Shown: piece after piece, positions 1 to 10,348 of the stretch
Position numbering within the stretch: position 1 is the stretch's first letter
How the letters are laid out: every line of letters begins with the position of its first letter
Origin: Mycolicibacterium setense
GTDB taxonomy: Bacteria; Actinomycetota; Actinomycetes; Mycobacteriales; Mycobacteriaceae
Assembly (NCBI RefSeq): GCF_000805385.1
Contig: NZ_JTJW01000009.1
Span: 1 to 64,000, forward strand
Direction of reading: 5' to 3'
DNA length: 64,000 nucleotides
Program-made: the position numbers and the translations under genes
The notes under the pieces: generated by a model
Seen by the model: the letters and a program-made list of their open reading frames with translations, nothing else
What the model was told of the DNA's origin: nothing
Databases searched by the model: none

Positions 1-17
1 AACTCTCCAAACAAAAA
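1..17 (-). rRNA. rrs: 5' end of 16S rRNA (partial)
   Basis: The reverse complement of the first 17 bases reads TTTTTGTTTGGAGAGTT, the 5' terminus of mycobacterial 16S rRNA. The gene runs off the left edge. Its position just downstream of murA matches the rrnA locus of mycobacteria. Confidence 0.85.
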
Positions 18-226
18 CTTCCCAGTCCAAAAACCAGGCAGAATTCGAATCAGAAAAATCCGATCACAAACAAAAGACACCAACAAACTGGCATCAAAAA
101 ACAACAACCACACCCTAAACGGGAAAAAGAATGTGGCCAAAAAACAACAAACAAAAACCACCAAACACACTATTGAGTTCTCAAACAACAGACTTTACTT
201 CTTTTGTCACCCTGTTTTGGGGCAAC
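18..226 (-). ncRNA. rRNA operon leader (pre-16S) with antitermination-type box
   Basis: This AT-rich transcribed leader lies between the last promoter and 16S. On the minus strand positions about 194-154 read TTGTTTGAGAACTCAATAG and then a GTGTTTGGTGG box, the conserved mycobacterial rrn leader element thought to act in antitermination and 16S precursor processing. The element is seen directly; its role is from knowledge of other mycobacterial rrn leaders. Confidence 0.8.
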
Positions 227-232
227 CCCACC

Positions 233-262
233 AGCTTAATTACATCCTTGCCGGCAAGTCAA
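233..262 (-). promoter_or_regulatory. rrn promoter, proximal copy
   Basis: On the minus strand: -35 TTGACT (262-257), 18-bp spacer, -10 TAAGCT (238-233), followed by GGTGGGGTTGCCCC near the expected start at about 226. This is the promoter nearest to 16S. Confidence 0.75.
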
Positions 263-308
263 GTTGCTTCATTTTGGCTTATTTCATCCGGTCTGAGGCA
301 ACCTCGCC

Positions 309-338
309 AGCTTAGTATGTGCTCCGCTGGCTTGTCAA
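309..338 (-). promoter_or_regulatory. rrn promoter, middle copy
   Basis: On the minus strand: -35 TTGACA (338-333), 18-bp spacer, -10 TAAGCT (314-309), followed by GGCGAGGTTGCC. It lies exactly 76 bp upstream of the proximal promoter with the same -10 and a similar initial transcribed sequence, so the two look like a tandem duplication. Confidence 0.75.
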
Positions 339-384
339 GTCGCTCTGGTCCGGGGTGTTTCACCCGCTCCGCGGCGACTTCAAA

Positions 385-414
385 AGATTAGCGCGGGCCA
401 GCCTACAAGGTCAA
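385..414 (-). promoter_or_regulatory. rrn promoter, distal copy
   Basis: On the minus strand: -35 TTGACC (414-409), 18-bp spacer, -10 TAATCT (390-385). It is again exactly 76 bp upstream of the next promoter, with the same 18-bp spacer but a more diverged downstream sequence. It sits in the 464-bp gap after the murA stop. Confidence 0.7.
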
Positions 415-464
415 ATCGGCTGGTCAGCGCGGTTTTGTCGTATAGACCGACTCAAACGAGCTAC

Positions 465-1721
465 CTAGGAGCCTACTCTTTCGATCTCGGCTCCGAGGCT
501 CAACAGGTTTTCCACGAACAACGGGTATCCGCGATCGATGTGGAAAACGTCGTGGACCTCGGTTTCTCCGTCGGCGACCAAGCCGGCGAGTACCAAACCG
601 GCACCGGCCCGAATATCCGAGGACCACACGGGGGCACTCGAAAGCTGCGGGATCCCCCGCACCACGGCATGGTGACCGTCCGTACGTGCGTCGGCGCCCA
701 GCCGGATCATCTCCTCGACGAACCGGAACCGGGCTTCGAACACGTTCTCGGTGATCATCGAGGTGCCGTCGGCCACCGCTGCGAGGCCGATCGCCATCGG
801 CTGCAGGTCAGTCGGGAACCCCGGGAACGGCAGCGTTGCCACGTTCACCGCTTTGGGACGCTCGTACTGAACCACCCGGAAGCCGTTGTCGTTCTGCGTC
901 ACGGTGGCGCCGGCATCATGCAGCTTGTGCAGCACCAGCTGCAGGTGCTGCGGGTCCACCCCCGTCACCGAGATGTCGCCACGCGTCATCGCAGCGGCAA
1001 TCCCCCACGTGGCCGCCACGATCCGATCACCGATCACCCGGTGTTCCGTGGGATAGAGCCGCTCGACCCCGGTGATGGTCAGCGTCGACGTGCCCGCGCC
1101 GCTGACCTGGGCGCCCATCTGGTTGAGCATCGCGCAGATGTCGACGATGTCAGGCTCTCGGGCCGCGTTGTGGATGGTGGTGACACCCTCGGCCAGCACC
1201 GCCGCCATGAGGATGTTCTCGGTCGCCCCCACCGACGGGAACTCGAGTTGAATCTCGGCCCCCCGCAGATGATCGGCCTCCGCCACCACGCAACCGTGTT
1301 CGATATTGCAGGTCGCACCCAGTTGCCGTAGCCCAGCCTGGTGCATGTCCAGGGGCCGCGATCCGATCGCATCACCACCCGGCAGCGCCACCTTGGCCTT
1401 CTTGCAGCGACCCACCAATGGACCCAGCACACAGACCGACGCGCGGAACTGACGCACCGCGGCGAAATCGGCGTCGTACTTGGGCTCGTCGGGCGACGTG
1501 ATGCGCACGGTGTCGCCGTCCAGCTCGACTGTGGCGCCCAACCCCCGCAGGACCTCGGCCATCAGCGGTACATCGAGGATGTCGGGGCAATTGGTGATGG
1601 TGCTGGTGCCCTCGGCCAGCAACGAGGCCGCCATCAGTTTCAGCACGCTGTTCTTCGCGCCACCGACAGCAACTTCGCCTGATAACCGGTTTCCTCCGGT
1701 CACCAAGAAACGCTCGCTCAC
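465..1721 (-). CDS. murA: UDP-N-acetylglucosamine 1-carboxyvinyltransferase MurA
   Basis: Transfers enolpyruvate from PEP to UDP-GlcNAc, the first committed step of peptidoglycan synthesis in the cytosol. The 418-residue length is normal for the family. The N-terminal NRLSGEVAVGGAKNS segment and the loop LPGGDAIGSRPLD are clear. The usual catalytic Cys of this loop is Asp117, the known mycobacterial replacement that makes the enzyme insensitive to fosfomycin. Transcribed toward the rRNA operon, whose promoters follow its stop. The divergent neighbour is the cobalamin adenosyltransferase. Confidence 0.97.
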   Translation of the reverse strand: MSERFLVTGGNRLSGEVAVGGAKNSVLKLMAASLLAEGTSTITNCPDILDVPLMAEVLRGLGATVELDGDTVRITSPDEPKYDADFAAVRQFRASVCVLGPLVGRCKKAKVALPGGDAIGSRPLDMHQAGLRQLGATCNIEHGCVVAEADHLRGAEIQLEFPSVGATENILMAAVLAEGVTTIHNAAREPDIVDICAMLNQMGAQVSGAGTSTLTITGVERLYPTEHRVIGDRIVAATWGIAAAMTRGDISVTGVDPQHLQLVLHKLHDAGATVTQNDNGFRVVQYERPKAVNVATLPFPGFPTDLQPMAIGLAAVADGTSMITENVFEARFRFVEEMIRLGADARTDGHHAVVRGIPQLSSAPVWSSDIRAGAGLVLAGLVADGETEVHDVFHIDRGYPLFVENLLSLGAEIERVGS

Positions 1722-1819
1722 GCCGGTTAGTGTAAACAGCCAGCCGTCGAGATTCCGCCTGCTCGGACAGATCCGGCGAGCCCCGCCGGCGGTGTCGTGG
1801 AGCCCGGTACGGTTCAGCT

Positions 1820-2386
1820 ATGGCGGTTCATCTCACCCGTATCTATACCCGCACCGGCGACGACGGCACGACCGGCCTGAGTGATTTCAGCAGGGTTTCA
1901 AAGAATGATTCGAGGTTGGCGGCCTACGCCGACTGTGACGAAGCCAACGCCGCCATCGGCGTCGCGGTCGCCCTCGGTGCACCCGATCAGCAAATCCTGG
2001 CGGTGCTACGACAGATTCAGAACGATTTGTTCGACGCCGGCGCGGATCTGTCGACGCCGGTAGTGGAGAACCCTGAGCATCCCCCGCTACGCATCTCGCA
2101 GGCCTACATCGACCGGCTCGAAAAGTGGTGCGATGAGTTCAACGACGCGCTGCCCGCACTGAGTTCGTTCATCCTGCCCGGTGGCAGCCCCTTGTCCGCG
2201 CTGTTGCATGTCGCGCGGACCGTGGCCCGCCGCGCAGAACGCTCAGCCTGGATTGCGGTGCAGGAACACGGTGACTCGGTGAGCGTCCTGCCGGCGAAGT
2301 ACCTCAACCGGCTGTCGGATCTGTTGTTCATCCTGTCGCGGGTGGCGAATCCGGAGGGCGATGTCCTCTGGAAGCCCGGCGGATGA
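1820..2386 (+). CDS. Cob(I)alamin adenosyltransferase, PduO type
   Basis: Makes adenosylcobalamin from cob(I)alamin and ATP. The 188-residue protein begins HLTRIYTRTGDDGTTGL, the PduO-family N-terminal ATP-binding signature, and later shows YADCDEANAAIG and VARTVARRAERS, the conserved helical-bundle motifs that bind ATP and substrate. Orthologue of M. tuberculosis Rv1314c by position (from memory). It is the only plus-strand gene in the first 17 kb; it diverges from murA (98-bp gap) and converges with the DUF2550 gene (9-bp gap). Confidence 0.93.
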   Translation: MAVHLTRIYTRTGDDGTTGLSDFSRVSKNDSRLAAYADCDEANAAIGVAVALGAPDQQILAVLRQIQNDLFDAGADLSTPVVENPEHPPLRISQAYIDRLEKWCDEFNDALPALSSFILPGGSPLSALLHVARTVARRAERSAWIAVQEHGDSVSVLPAKYLNRLSDLLFILSRVANPEGDVLWKPGG

Positions 2387-2395
2387 GCCCGGCCT

Positions 2396-2842
2396 CTAGT
2401 AGTTGCGCCGCCGAGCCCGTGGGGATGGCCGCGATTCGAGCCAGGACGTGAACGCCGTCAGGGCGCCGCGGTCCAGGGCGATCTCATAGCCTTGCCGGCG
2501 TTCGGGGCCGTGGTCGCGCAGTTCGAGGATGACCGTGGCATCGGTCATGATGTCGAATTCGTCGCCGCGTGGGGCGCGACGCGATACCACTTCGAGCCCC
2601 CGTCGGCTCAATCGTCGGTCAGGCCACCACCGCATGCTCGACAGCCGGTAGAAACCCGCTTCCCCACCCCTGTAGCGCATGACACCGTGGCGCCAGCCTT
2701 GGCCGCCTGAAGCGGGAAAGTCACGCAGGATGGCAGCTGTTCCGCCCACCTGACGCAGCTTCCACAGCCGGTAGCTCAGGGCAGCGACGACCAGTAGCAG
2801 AACGCAGATGAGCGCGACCATGCCGATCATGGGCGCGCTCAT
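2396..2842 (-). CDS. DUF2550 membrane-anchored protein
   Basis: Protein of 148 residues with one N-terminal membrane segment (about residues 5-24) and a cytoplasmic basic domain containing WWPDRRLSRRG. It matches the DUF2550 family that follows atpC in mycobacteria (Rv1312 in M. tuberculosis, from memory). Function is unknown. It starts 15 bp after the atpC stop and is probably the last cistron of the ATP synthase operon, which suggests but does not prove a link to the complex. Confidence 0.85.
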   Translation of the reverse strand: MSAPMIGMVALICVLLLVVAALSYRLWKLRQVGGTAAILRDFPASGGQGWRHGVMRYRGGEAGFYRLSSMRWWPDRRLSRRGLEVVSRRAPRGDEFDIMTDATVILELRDHGPERRQGYEIALDRGALTAFTSWLESRPSPRARRRNY

Positions 2843-2857
2843 CTGTCGTCTCTGTCG

Positions 2858-3223
2858 TCAGTCGATCTGGCCGAGAGCGCGCAGGCGCGCCCGACCCCAT
2901 GCGGCTGTCTGCTCGTCGTCGGACTCCGCGTCCTGCTTGGCAGAGTCTGCGTCGATCTCGGATTCGAACTGAGCGTTCTCCACCAAGATGCGGACCGTCT
3001 CCTCGGTGACCGAAAGGAAGCCGCCGTCGATGGCGATACGCAGGTCGTCCTCGCCCTCACGCTCGACCCGCACCATCGCGTCGTCGACGAGCTGCGCCAC
3101 CAACGGAATGTGCCGCGGCAGGATGCCGATCTCACCAGCGGTGGTCCGGGTGAAGACGAACGTGGCGTTGCCGGACCAGAGCTCACGCTCGACGGCAACG
3201 ATCTCGACGTTCAAATCAGCCAT
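2858..3223 (-). CDS. atpC: ATP synthase epsilon subunit
   Basis: Central-stalk F1 subunit of 121 residues: an N-terminal beta-sandwich (about 1-85, with ELWSGNA and GILPRHIPLVAQL) and a short C-terminal helical tail ending RARLRALGQID. The tail is shorter than in E. coli epsilon, as in other mycobacteria, where it participates in coupling and in restraining ATP hydrolysis. Lies 30 bp downstream of atpD. Confidence 0.96.
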   Translation of the reverse strand: MADLNVEIVAVERELWSGNATFVFTRTTAGEIGILPRHIPLVAQLVDDAMVRVEREGEDDLRIAIDGGFLSVTEETVRILVENAQFESEIDADSAKQDAESDDEQTAAWGRARLRALGQID

Positions 3224-3253
3224 GTCACACCACCTCTCGCCGAAGGACTACCG

Positions 3254-4681
3254 TCACAGCTTCGCGCCGAGGCTCTCGGCCTTCTTCGCCAGGTCGTCCA
3301 GACCACCAATGAGGAAGAACGCCTGCTCGGGCAGGTGATCGAATTCGCCCTTGGCCAGCTTGTCGAAGGCCTCGATGGTCTCCTTGAGCGGCACGGTCGA
3401 ACCCGGCTGGCCGGTGAACTGCTCGGCGGCCATCATGTTCTGGCTCAGGAAGCGCTCGATCTTACGGGCGCGGTACACCAGAACCTTGTCCTCTTCCGAC
3501 AGCTCGTCGATACCGAGGATGGCGATGATGTCCTGAAGATCCTTGTAGCGCTGCAGGATCCGGATGACTTCCTGGGCGACGCGGTAGTGCTCGTCGCCGA
3601 CCACGCTGGGGTGCAGGATCGTCGAGGACGAAGCCAGCGGGTCCACCGCGGGGAAGATGCCCTTGGAGAACACCGCACGCGAAAGCTCGGTGGTGGCATC
3701 CAGGTGAGCGAACGTGGTGGCCGGTGCCGGGTCGGTGTAGTCGTCGGCGGGCACGTACACGGCCTGCATCGAGGTGATCGAGCGACCACGGGTCGAGGTG
3801 ATGCGCTCCTGCAGCTCACCCATCTCGTCGGCCAGCGTCGGCTGGTAACCCACGGCCGAAGGCATACGACCCAGCAGGGTCGAGACCTCGGAACCGGCCT
3901 GGGTGAACCGGAAGATGTTGTCGATGAAGAGCAGCACGTCCTGGTTCTGCTCGTCGCGGAAGTACTCGGCCATGGTCAGGGCCGACAGGGCGACGCGCAT
4001 ACGGGTGCCTGGCGGCTCGTCCATCTGGCCGAACACCAATGCGGTGTCCTTGAGCACGTTGGCATCGGCGAGCTCGACCCAGAGGTCGTTGCCTTCACGG
4101 GTGCGCTCACCCACGCCGGCGAACACGGAGGTACCACCGAAGTTACGGGCGATACGGTTGATCATCTCCTGGATCAGAACCGTCTTACCCACACCGGCAC
4201 CACCGAACAGGGCGATCTTGCCACCACGCACGTACGGCGTGAGCAGGTCGACGACCTTCAGACCGGTCTCCAGCATCTCGGTGCGGGGCTCCAGGTCGGC
4301 GAAGGCCGGCGGCTTGCGGTGGATCGACCAGTGATCGAAGTCCTTGCCGTAGCCGGGATCGTCGAGGCAGTCGCCCAGGGCGTTGAACACGTGGCCCTTG
4401 ACGCCGTCACCGACCGGAACCGAGATCGAGGCGCCGGTGTCGCGGACGTCGGTGCCACGCACCAGGCCGTCGGTGGGCTGCATGGAGATGCAGCGCACCA
4501 GGTTGTCGCCGAGGTGCTGGGCAACCTCGAGCGTCAGGGTCTTGGCGAGCGCGCCATAGGTGATGTCGGCGTGCAGCGCGTTGAACAGCTCGGGCACGGC
4601 ACCGCGCGGGAACTCGATATCCACCACCGGGCCGGTGATGCGGACTACGCGGCCCGCGGTCTTTTCTGCAGTAGCAGTCAT
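3254..4681 (-). CDS. atpD: ATP synthase beta subunit
   Basis: Catalytic F1 subunit of 475 residues. P-loop GGAGVGKT (about residues 160-167), the GERTREGND motif, LLFIDNIFRFTQAG (Walker B region) and the DELSEED-loop equivalent DELSEEDK near the C-terminus are all present. It works with alpha to make ATP on the cytoplasmic face of the membrane. Fourth-to-last gene of the atp operon region, 41 bp after atpG. Confidence 0.99.
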   Translation of the reverse strand: MTATAEKTAGRVVRITGPVVDIEFPRGAVPELFNALHADITYGALAKTLTLEVAQHLGDNLVRCISMQPTDGLVRGTDVRDTGASISVPVGDGVKGHVFNALGDCLDDPGYGKDFDHWSIHRKPPAFADLEPRTEMLETGLKVVDLLTPYVRGGKIALFGGAGVGKTVLIQEMINRIARNFGGTSVFAGVGERTREGNDLWVELADANVLKDTALVFGQMDEPPGTRMRVALSALTMAEYFRDEQNQDVLLFIDNIFRFTQAGSEVSTLLGRMPSAVGYQPTLADEMGELQERITSTRGRSITSMQAVYVPADDYTDPAPATTFAHLDATTELSRAVFSKGIFPAVDPLASSSTILHPSVVGDEHYRVAQEVIRILQRYKDLQDIIAILGIDELSEEDKVLVYRARKIERFLSQNMMAAEQFTGQPGSTVPLKETIEAFDKLAKGEFDHLPEQAFFLIGGLDDLAKKAESLGAKL

Positions 4682-4722
4682 TCTCTCTTCGCTTTCCTAC
4701 GAGGCTTTCGTCTTTGGTCCGG

Positions 4723-5646
4723 CTAGCGCGCGTCGGCCAGCGCGTTCGCGCCGCCCACGATCTCGCTGATTTCCTGGGTGATCTGCGCCTGACGTTCGCG
4801 GTTGGCCGCGAGCGTCAGTGCCTTGATCAGATCGTCGGCGTTGTCGGTGGCCGACTTCATGGCGCGCCGGCGCGAAGCCGACTCCGAGGCCGCGGCCTCC
4901 AGCAGCGCCGCGTACACGCGGGTGGCGATATAGCGCGGCAACAACGCATCGAACAGGTTCTCGGCGTTCGGTTCGAACGAATACAGCGTGTGCGGGCCGG
5001 TTTCGGCCTCGCCGACGTATTCGACGACCATCGGCGCGACCCGCAGCGCCACCGCGGTCTGCGACAGCATCGACCGGAACTCGGTGGACACGATGTGGAG
5101 TTCGTCGACGCCCAGGATGCCGTCGGCGCCGGCGTCGTCGCCTTCGTCGTCAGCGCCGGACATGAACGCCTCCACCAGGGTGTCGGCGATCTCCTTGGCA
5201 TTCTCGTAGGTGGGCCGCTCGGAGAACCCGGTCCACGACTCGGTCACCGGGCGCTGCCGGAAGCTGTAGTAGCCCAGAGCTTTCCGGCCGACCACATAGA
5301 GCACCGGGTCCTTGCCCTCATCCCGCAGCAGCGAGAACAGTTCCTCGGCCCGACGCAGCACGTTGGCGTTGTAACCGCCGCAGAGACCGCGGTCCGACGA
5401 CACCACCAGCACGGCGGCCCGCTTCGGGTTCTGCCGTGCGACGAGCAGCGGGTGGTCCAGCGCACTGGCACCCGCAAGCTCGGTGAGCATGTTGGTGATC
5501 TCGGTGGAGTAGGGCCGGGCCGCGTCGACCCGGGCCTGCGCCTTGGCGATCCGCGACGTGGCGATCAGCTCCTGTGCCTTCGTGATCTTCTTGATCGACG
5601 AGGCGGATTTGATGCGTCCGCGTAGTTCGCGAAGTGTGGCTGCCAT
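4723..5646 (-). CDS. atpG: ATP synthase gamma subunit (with mycobacterial loop)
   Basis: Rotor shaft subunit of 307 residues, with the N-terminal LRGRIKSASSIKKITKAQE helix, SSDRGLCGGYN, and the C-terminal helix ending in ISEIVGGANAL. An acidic Gly/Asp-rich insertion GADDEGDDAGADG at about 164-176 is the extra loop specific to mycobacterial gamma, reported to influence coupling and ATP hydrolysis. Only 7 bp separates it from atpA. Confidence 0.98.
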   Translation of the reverse strand: MAATLRELRGRIKSASSIKKITKAQELIATSRIAKAQARVDAARPYSTEITNMLTELAGASALDHPLLVARQNPKRAAVLVVSSDRGLCGGYNANVLRRAEELFSLLRDEGKDPVLYVVGRKALGYYSFRQRPVTESWTGFSERPTYENAKEIADTLVEAFMSGADDEGDDAGADGILGVDELHIVSTEFRSMLSQTAVALRVAPMVVEYVGEAETGPHTLYSFEPNAENLFDALLPRYIATRVYAALLEAAASESASRRRAMKSATDNADDLIKALTLAANRERQAQITQEISEIVGGANALADAR

Positions 5647-5653
5647 TGGTTAC

Positions 5654-7303
<1,650 letters not shown>

Positions 7304-7349
7304 GGTTTTTCGTCTTCCTACCTTGTTCTTGGGTGGTTCTTGGTTCGGT

Positions 7350-8687
7350 TTAGTCCGGCAGCTGGGTGGCCGCGGCGGCCAGTCGGGACGAGATCGAGCC
7401 GTCGATCACTTCGTCACCGACGGTGATCGACAGACCACCGAGCAGTTCCGGGTCGACGTGCAACTGCACCGACACCGGGTGGCCGTAGATGCTGGTGAGC
7501 ACCTCCGACAACCGGCTGCGCTGGGCATCGGTCAGGTCAGCCGCGGCGGTCACGTGAGCGACCACCTCGCCACGGCGGGACACCGCGAGCTCGGCGAGGT
7601 CGATGACTGCCTCATCGGCGCGCTCGCCGCGCAGCAGTCCCACGGTCTGGGTCAGCAGCGCAGCTGCCGTCCCGTTCGCCGCCGCGCTGCCGGCAAGAAC
7701 CTTGTTCAGCAAGGCAACCCGGCCGTCGATCGGAGCGGTGTAGTCACTGAGAAGGGCCGAGAGCCTGGGCTCGGCGTCGAGCAGGCGGCCGAACCGGAAC
7801 AGCTGGTCCTCCACCTCGTCGACCTCACCGGCGGTCTCGGCGCGCTTGAGCAGCGCCAGACGTGCGGTGTGTTCAATCGCGTCGACCAGGTTCGACTCGG
7901 TCGACCAACGCTGCGAAACGGCGGTCCGCAGCAAGTCCAGTGCGGTATCGCCGACCTTGCCGGACAGCAGACGGTCGAGGAGTGCCACCTTGGCGGACGC
8001 ATCGTCGCTCGGCTGCGCCAGATGCCTCACCAGTACCGACTCGGACAGCAGCAGCTTGGCCACCGAGGTCAGCTCGTCGGCCAGGGTGGTCAGGCCGTCG
8101 GCGTCCAGACCGCTTGCGACGGAATCGAACTTGTCGACCATGACCGCCAGCGACTCGCGGCTCGCTGCTCGCAGCTTCGCCGTCGCGGCGGTGTCGATGA
8201 CCACGGACGAGGGGGCCATCTGCTCGAGCTCGGCGAGGAACCGGTCGACGGTGGCCGCCTGCGCGGCCGGGTCGGCGACATGTGCCCGTACCAGAGCGTC
8301 GGCCTTGGCCACCGACTCCGATCCGAGGCCGGTCCGCAGCTGGCGGATGAGCTGCTGGCGCATCAGCTGAATCTGCTGAGCGCCCTGCGCCTTGATCCGC
8401 TCGGCCTCCGTACCGGCCTGCTCGGCCAGCTGAGCGGTGATCCGCTCGGAGTCCTGCGAGGCCTCCTGGGTCACCTTGGCCGCTTCGGCCTTGGCGTCAG
8501 CGAGTGCCTTGGCGTGCATCTCATCGGCCTTGGCGAGCTTCTTCGCCGCATCGGCGCTCTCGGCGAGGGCGACCCGCACGGCTTCCTGCTGCTTCTGCAT
8601 CAGGCTCCGTACCGGCGGCACCACCCACTTGATGATGATGTAGGCGATGACGGCAAAGCCGATCAGCTGCCCGATAAATATCGACAT
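7350..8687 (-). CDS. atpH: ATP synthase b-delta fusion subunit
   Basis: Protein of 445 residues fusing a b-type peripheral stalk (one N-terminal membrane segment at about 3-22, then a long Ala/Lys/Glu-rich helix to about 160) to a delta subunit (about 270-445, with the C-terminal LLGGLSITVGDEVIDGSI motif). The middle domain links the two. This fusion is characteristic of actinobacterial mycobacteria-type complexes. Its start codon directly follows the atpF stop. Confidence 0.96.
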   Translation of the reverse strand: MSIFIGQLIGFAVIAYIIIKWVVPPVRSLMQKQQEAVRVALAESADAAKKLAKADEMHAKALADAKAEAAKVTQEASQDSERITAQLAEQAGTEAERIKAQGAQQIQLMRQQLIRQLRTGLGSESVAKADALVRAHVADPAAQAATVDRFLAELEQMAPSSVVIDTAATAKLRAASRESLAVMVDKFDSVASGLDADGLTTLADELTSVAKLLLSESVLVRHLAQPSDDASAKVALLDRLLSGKVGDTALDLLRTAVSQRWSTESNLVDAIEHTARLALLKRAETAGEVDEVEDQLFRFGRLLDAEPRLSALLSDYTAPIDGRVALLNKVLAGSAAANGTAAALLTQTVGLLRGERADEAVIDLAELAVSRRGEVVAHVTAAADLTDAQRSRLSEVLTSIYGHPVSVQLHVDPELLGGLSITVGDEVIDGSISSRLAAAATQLPD

Positions 8688-9206
8688 CTACTGCGTCCCA
8701 CCTGATTTCACGTCGACGCCCAAAATTCGGTTGGCCAGGGTCTGCGAAAGTCCGTCCACCGACGACTCCAGACCCGACCGCACCTCGGCACCCTGGGCAG
8801 CAAGCTGCTCATCGGCCTGGCGCACATTGTCGGCCACCTCGGTGCCGGCTTCGGCGCGCTTGGCATCGACCACCTCGCGACCCGCTGCGCGGGCCTCGTC
8901 ACGGATGGCCGACGCCTGGGTACGCGCCCCGGCCATCGCCTCGTTGTAGTCGGCCTGTGCCGCGGCCACCTGCTCGGCAGACTTCCGATTGTCAGCGGCG
9001 GTCTTCGCCAGCATCGCTTCGCGCTCTGCCAGCACCTTGCCGACCGGTGGCACAACCCATTTCGCGATCACGGCAAGCGTGATCAGGAAAATGATCAGCA
9101 CGGCGAAGAAGGTGCCGTTGGGGACCAGGAAGTTGCTCTGGCCCCCACCGCCTTCCTCCGCCGCTGCCTGGCTCGCAGCCAGGATCGTTGCGCTCAGTTC
9201 ACCCAT
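8688..9206 (-). CDS. atpF: ATP synthase b subunit
   Basis: Peripheral-stalk subunit of 172 residues: a short N-terminal region rich in Gly, one membrane segment (about 30-50, FFAVLIIFLITLAVIAKWVV), then a long charged helix. It pairs with the b-like part of the b-delta fusion to make the single stalk. Nine bases separate it from atpE. Confidence 0.96.
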   Translation of the reverse strand: MGELSATILAASQAAAEEGGGGQSNFLVPNGTFFAVLIIFLITLAVIAKWVVPPVGKVLAEREAMLAKTAADNRKSAEQVAAAQADYNEAMAGARTQASAIRDEARAAGREVVDAKRAEAGTEVADNVRQADEQLAAQGAEVRSGLESSVDGLSQTLANRILGVDVKSGGTQ

Positions 9207-9215
9207 GCTGATGGA

Positions 9216-9476
9216 CTACTGCAGGCCCGGGGTGGCGAAGACGAACAGCGCCATGAAGGCCAGGTTGATGAAGTACGCGGCCTCCACCAGACCGACGGTG
9301 ATGAAGAACGGGGTGAACAGCCGGCCCTGGGCCTCGGGCTGCCGGGCGATGCCCGAGATCAGCGCGTTACCCGCGATACCGTCACCGATACCGGCGCCGA
9401 TGGCGCCGCCACCCATGATCAGACCGCCACCGATCAGCGCGCCGGCCGTGATGAGGGCGTTAGCGTCGAGTTCCAT
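9216..9476 (-). CDS. atpE: ATP synthase c subunit
   Basis: Proton-carrying rotor-ring subunit of 86 residues with two membrane helices. Glu65 (in VGLVEAAYFIN) is the proton carrier. Asp32 and Ala67 are the residues seen in diarylquinoline-sensitive species; the natural-resistance Met seen in some mycobacteria at the latter position is absent. The N-terminal helix has the Gly-rich packing motif GGGAIGAGIGDG. A good AGGAGG-like site precedes the ATG. Confidence 0.98.
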   Translation of the reverse strand: MELDANALITAGALIGGGLIMGGGAIGAGIGDGIAGNALISGIARQPEAQGRLFTPFFITVGLVEAAYFINLAFMALFVFATPGLQ

Positions 9477-9552
9477 TCCTTTTATCCTCCTTGATAACTG
9501 GTGGCTGTGCCGCCAGAGGTTCGTGTGCTGCAGTTGTAGGGACTAGTGCGGA

Positions 9553-10338
9553 TCAGTGTGCGTTTTCACCTTCGTGCTCCAGCTCCATCGACTGGCTGAA
9601 GTACAGGATCGTCAGCAGCGAGAAGATGAAGGCCTGGATGAGGCCGACGAACAGGTCGAAGGTCTTCCAGATCGCGTTGGGCGCCCACTGGATGTACCAG
9701 GGGAACATCGCGATCAGAGCGACGAGGATGCCGCCGGCGAAGATGTTGCCGAAAAGACGGAGGGCCAGCGAGATCGGCTTGGCGAGTTCCTCGACGATGT
9801 TGATCGGCATCAGCGCGGTGACGTGCCCCTTGAGCACCTGCTTCGGGTGGCCGAGGATGCCGCGGCGCCAGATGCCGGCCGCGTGGTAGCAGATGAACAC
9901 GAACAGGGCCAGAGCCAGCACGAAGTTGATGTCGGAGGCCGGCGGCTTGTACCACTCCGCGGCCGCCCCGTCGGCCCCGCCGTACTGCAGCGGAAGAACC
10001 GCAAGCCAGTTGGAGATCAGGATGAACGAGAACAGCGCGACCGCCAGGGGCAGCACGAACGGCGCGACCTTCATACCGATCGAACTCTCGATCTGGCCGC
10101 GCATCTGGATGGTCAGTGCCTCCCAGAACAGCTGGACACCGCCCGGGACGCCGGTCGAGGTGACCTTGGCCCGCAGGACGAATGCCAGCGCGATCACGAT
10201 CACCGCGGTGACCGCGGTGGCCAGGATGGTGTCACCGTTGAACGTCATCCCGAACAGCTCGAACACCATCGTGTGGTGGCCGACGTGGATGGCGGCGCCA
10301 CCCTCTTCGGCAGCGAGCACGGTCGTCGTCTGAGTCAT
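9553..10338 (-). CDS. atpB: ATP synthase a subunit
   Basis: Membrane stator subunit forming the proton half-channels. The chain shows ISNWLAVLPLQYGG, then ELAKPISLALRLFGNIFAGG with the essential Arg, and IQAFIFSLLTILYFSQ, over about six membrane segments. The chosen ATG at 10338 gives 261 residues and leaves 10 bp after atpI. An upstream in-frame start at 10377 would add 13 unlikely residues and overlap atpI. An even shorter start just before AAEEGG is possible. Confidence 0.95.
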   Translation of the reverse strand: MTQTTTVLAAEEGGAAIHVGHHTMVFELFGMTFNGDTILATAVTAVIVIALAFVLRAKVTSTGVPGGVQLFWEALTIQMRGQIESSIGMKVAPFVLPLAVALFSFILISNWLAVLPLQYGGADGAAAEWYKPPASDINFVLALALFVFICYHAAGIWRRGILGHPKQVLKGHVTALMPINIVEELAKPISLALRLFGNIFAGGILVALIAMFPWYIQWAPNAIWKTFDLFVGLIQAFIFSLLTILYFSQSMELEHEGENAH

Positions 10339-10348
10339 ATAGGTCAGC

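Noticed and set aside
3110..4726. 538-codon open frame on the plus strand across atpD
   Set aside because: Antisense shadow of a highly conserved gene in GC-rich DNA; His/Gly/Arg/Asp-rich with no motif.
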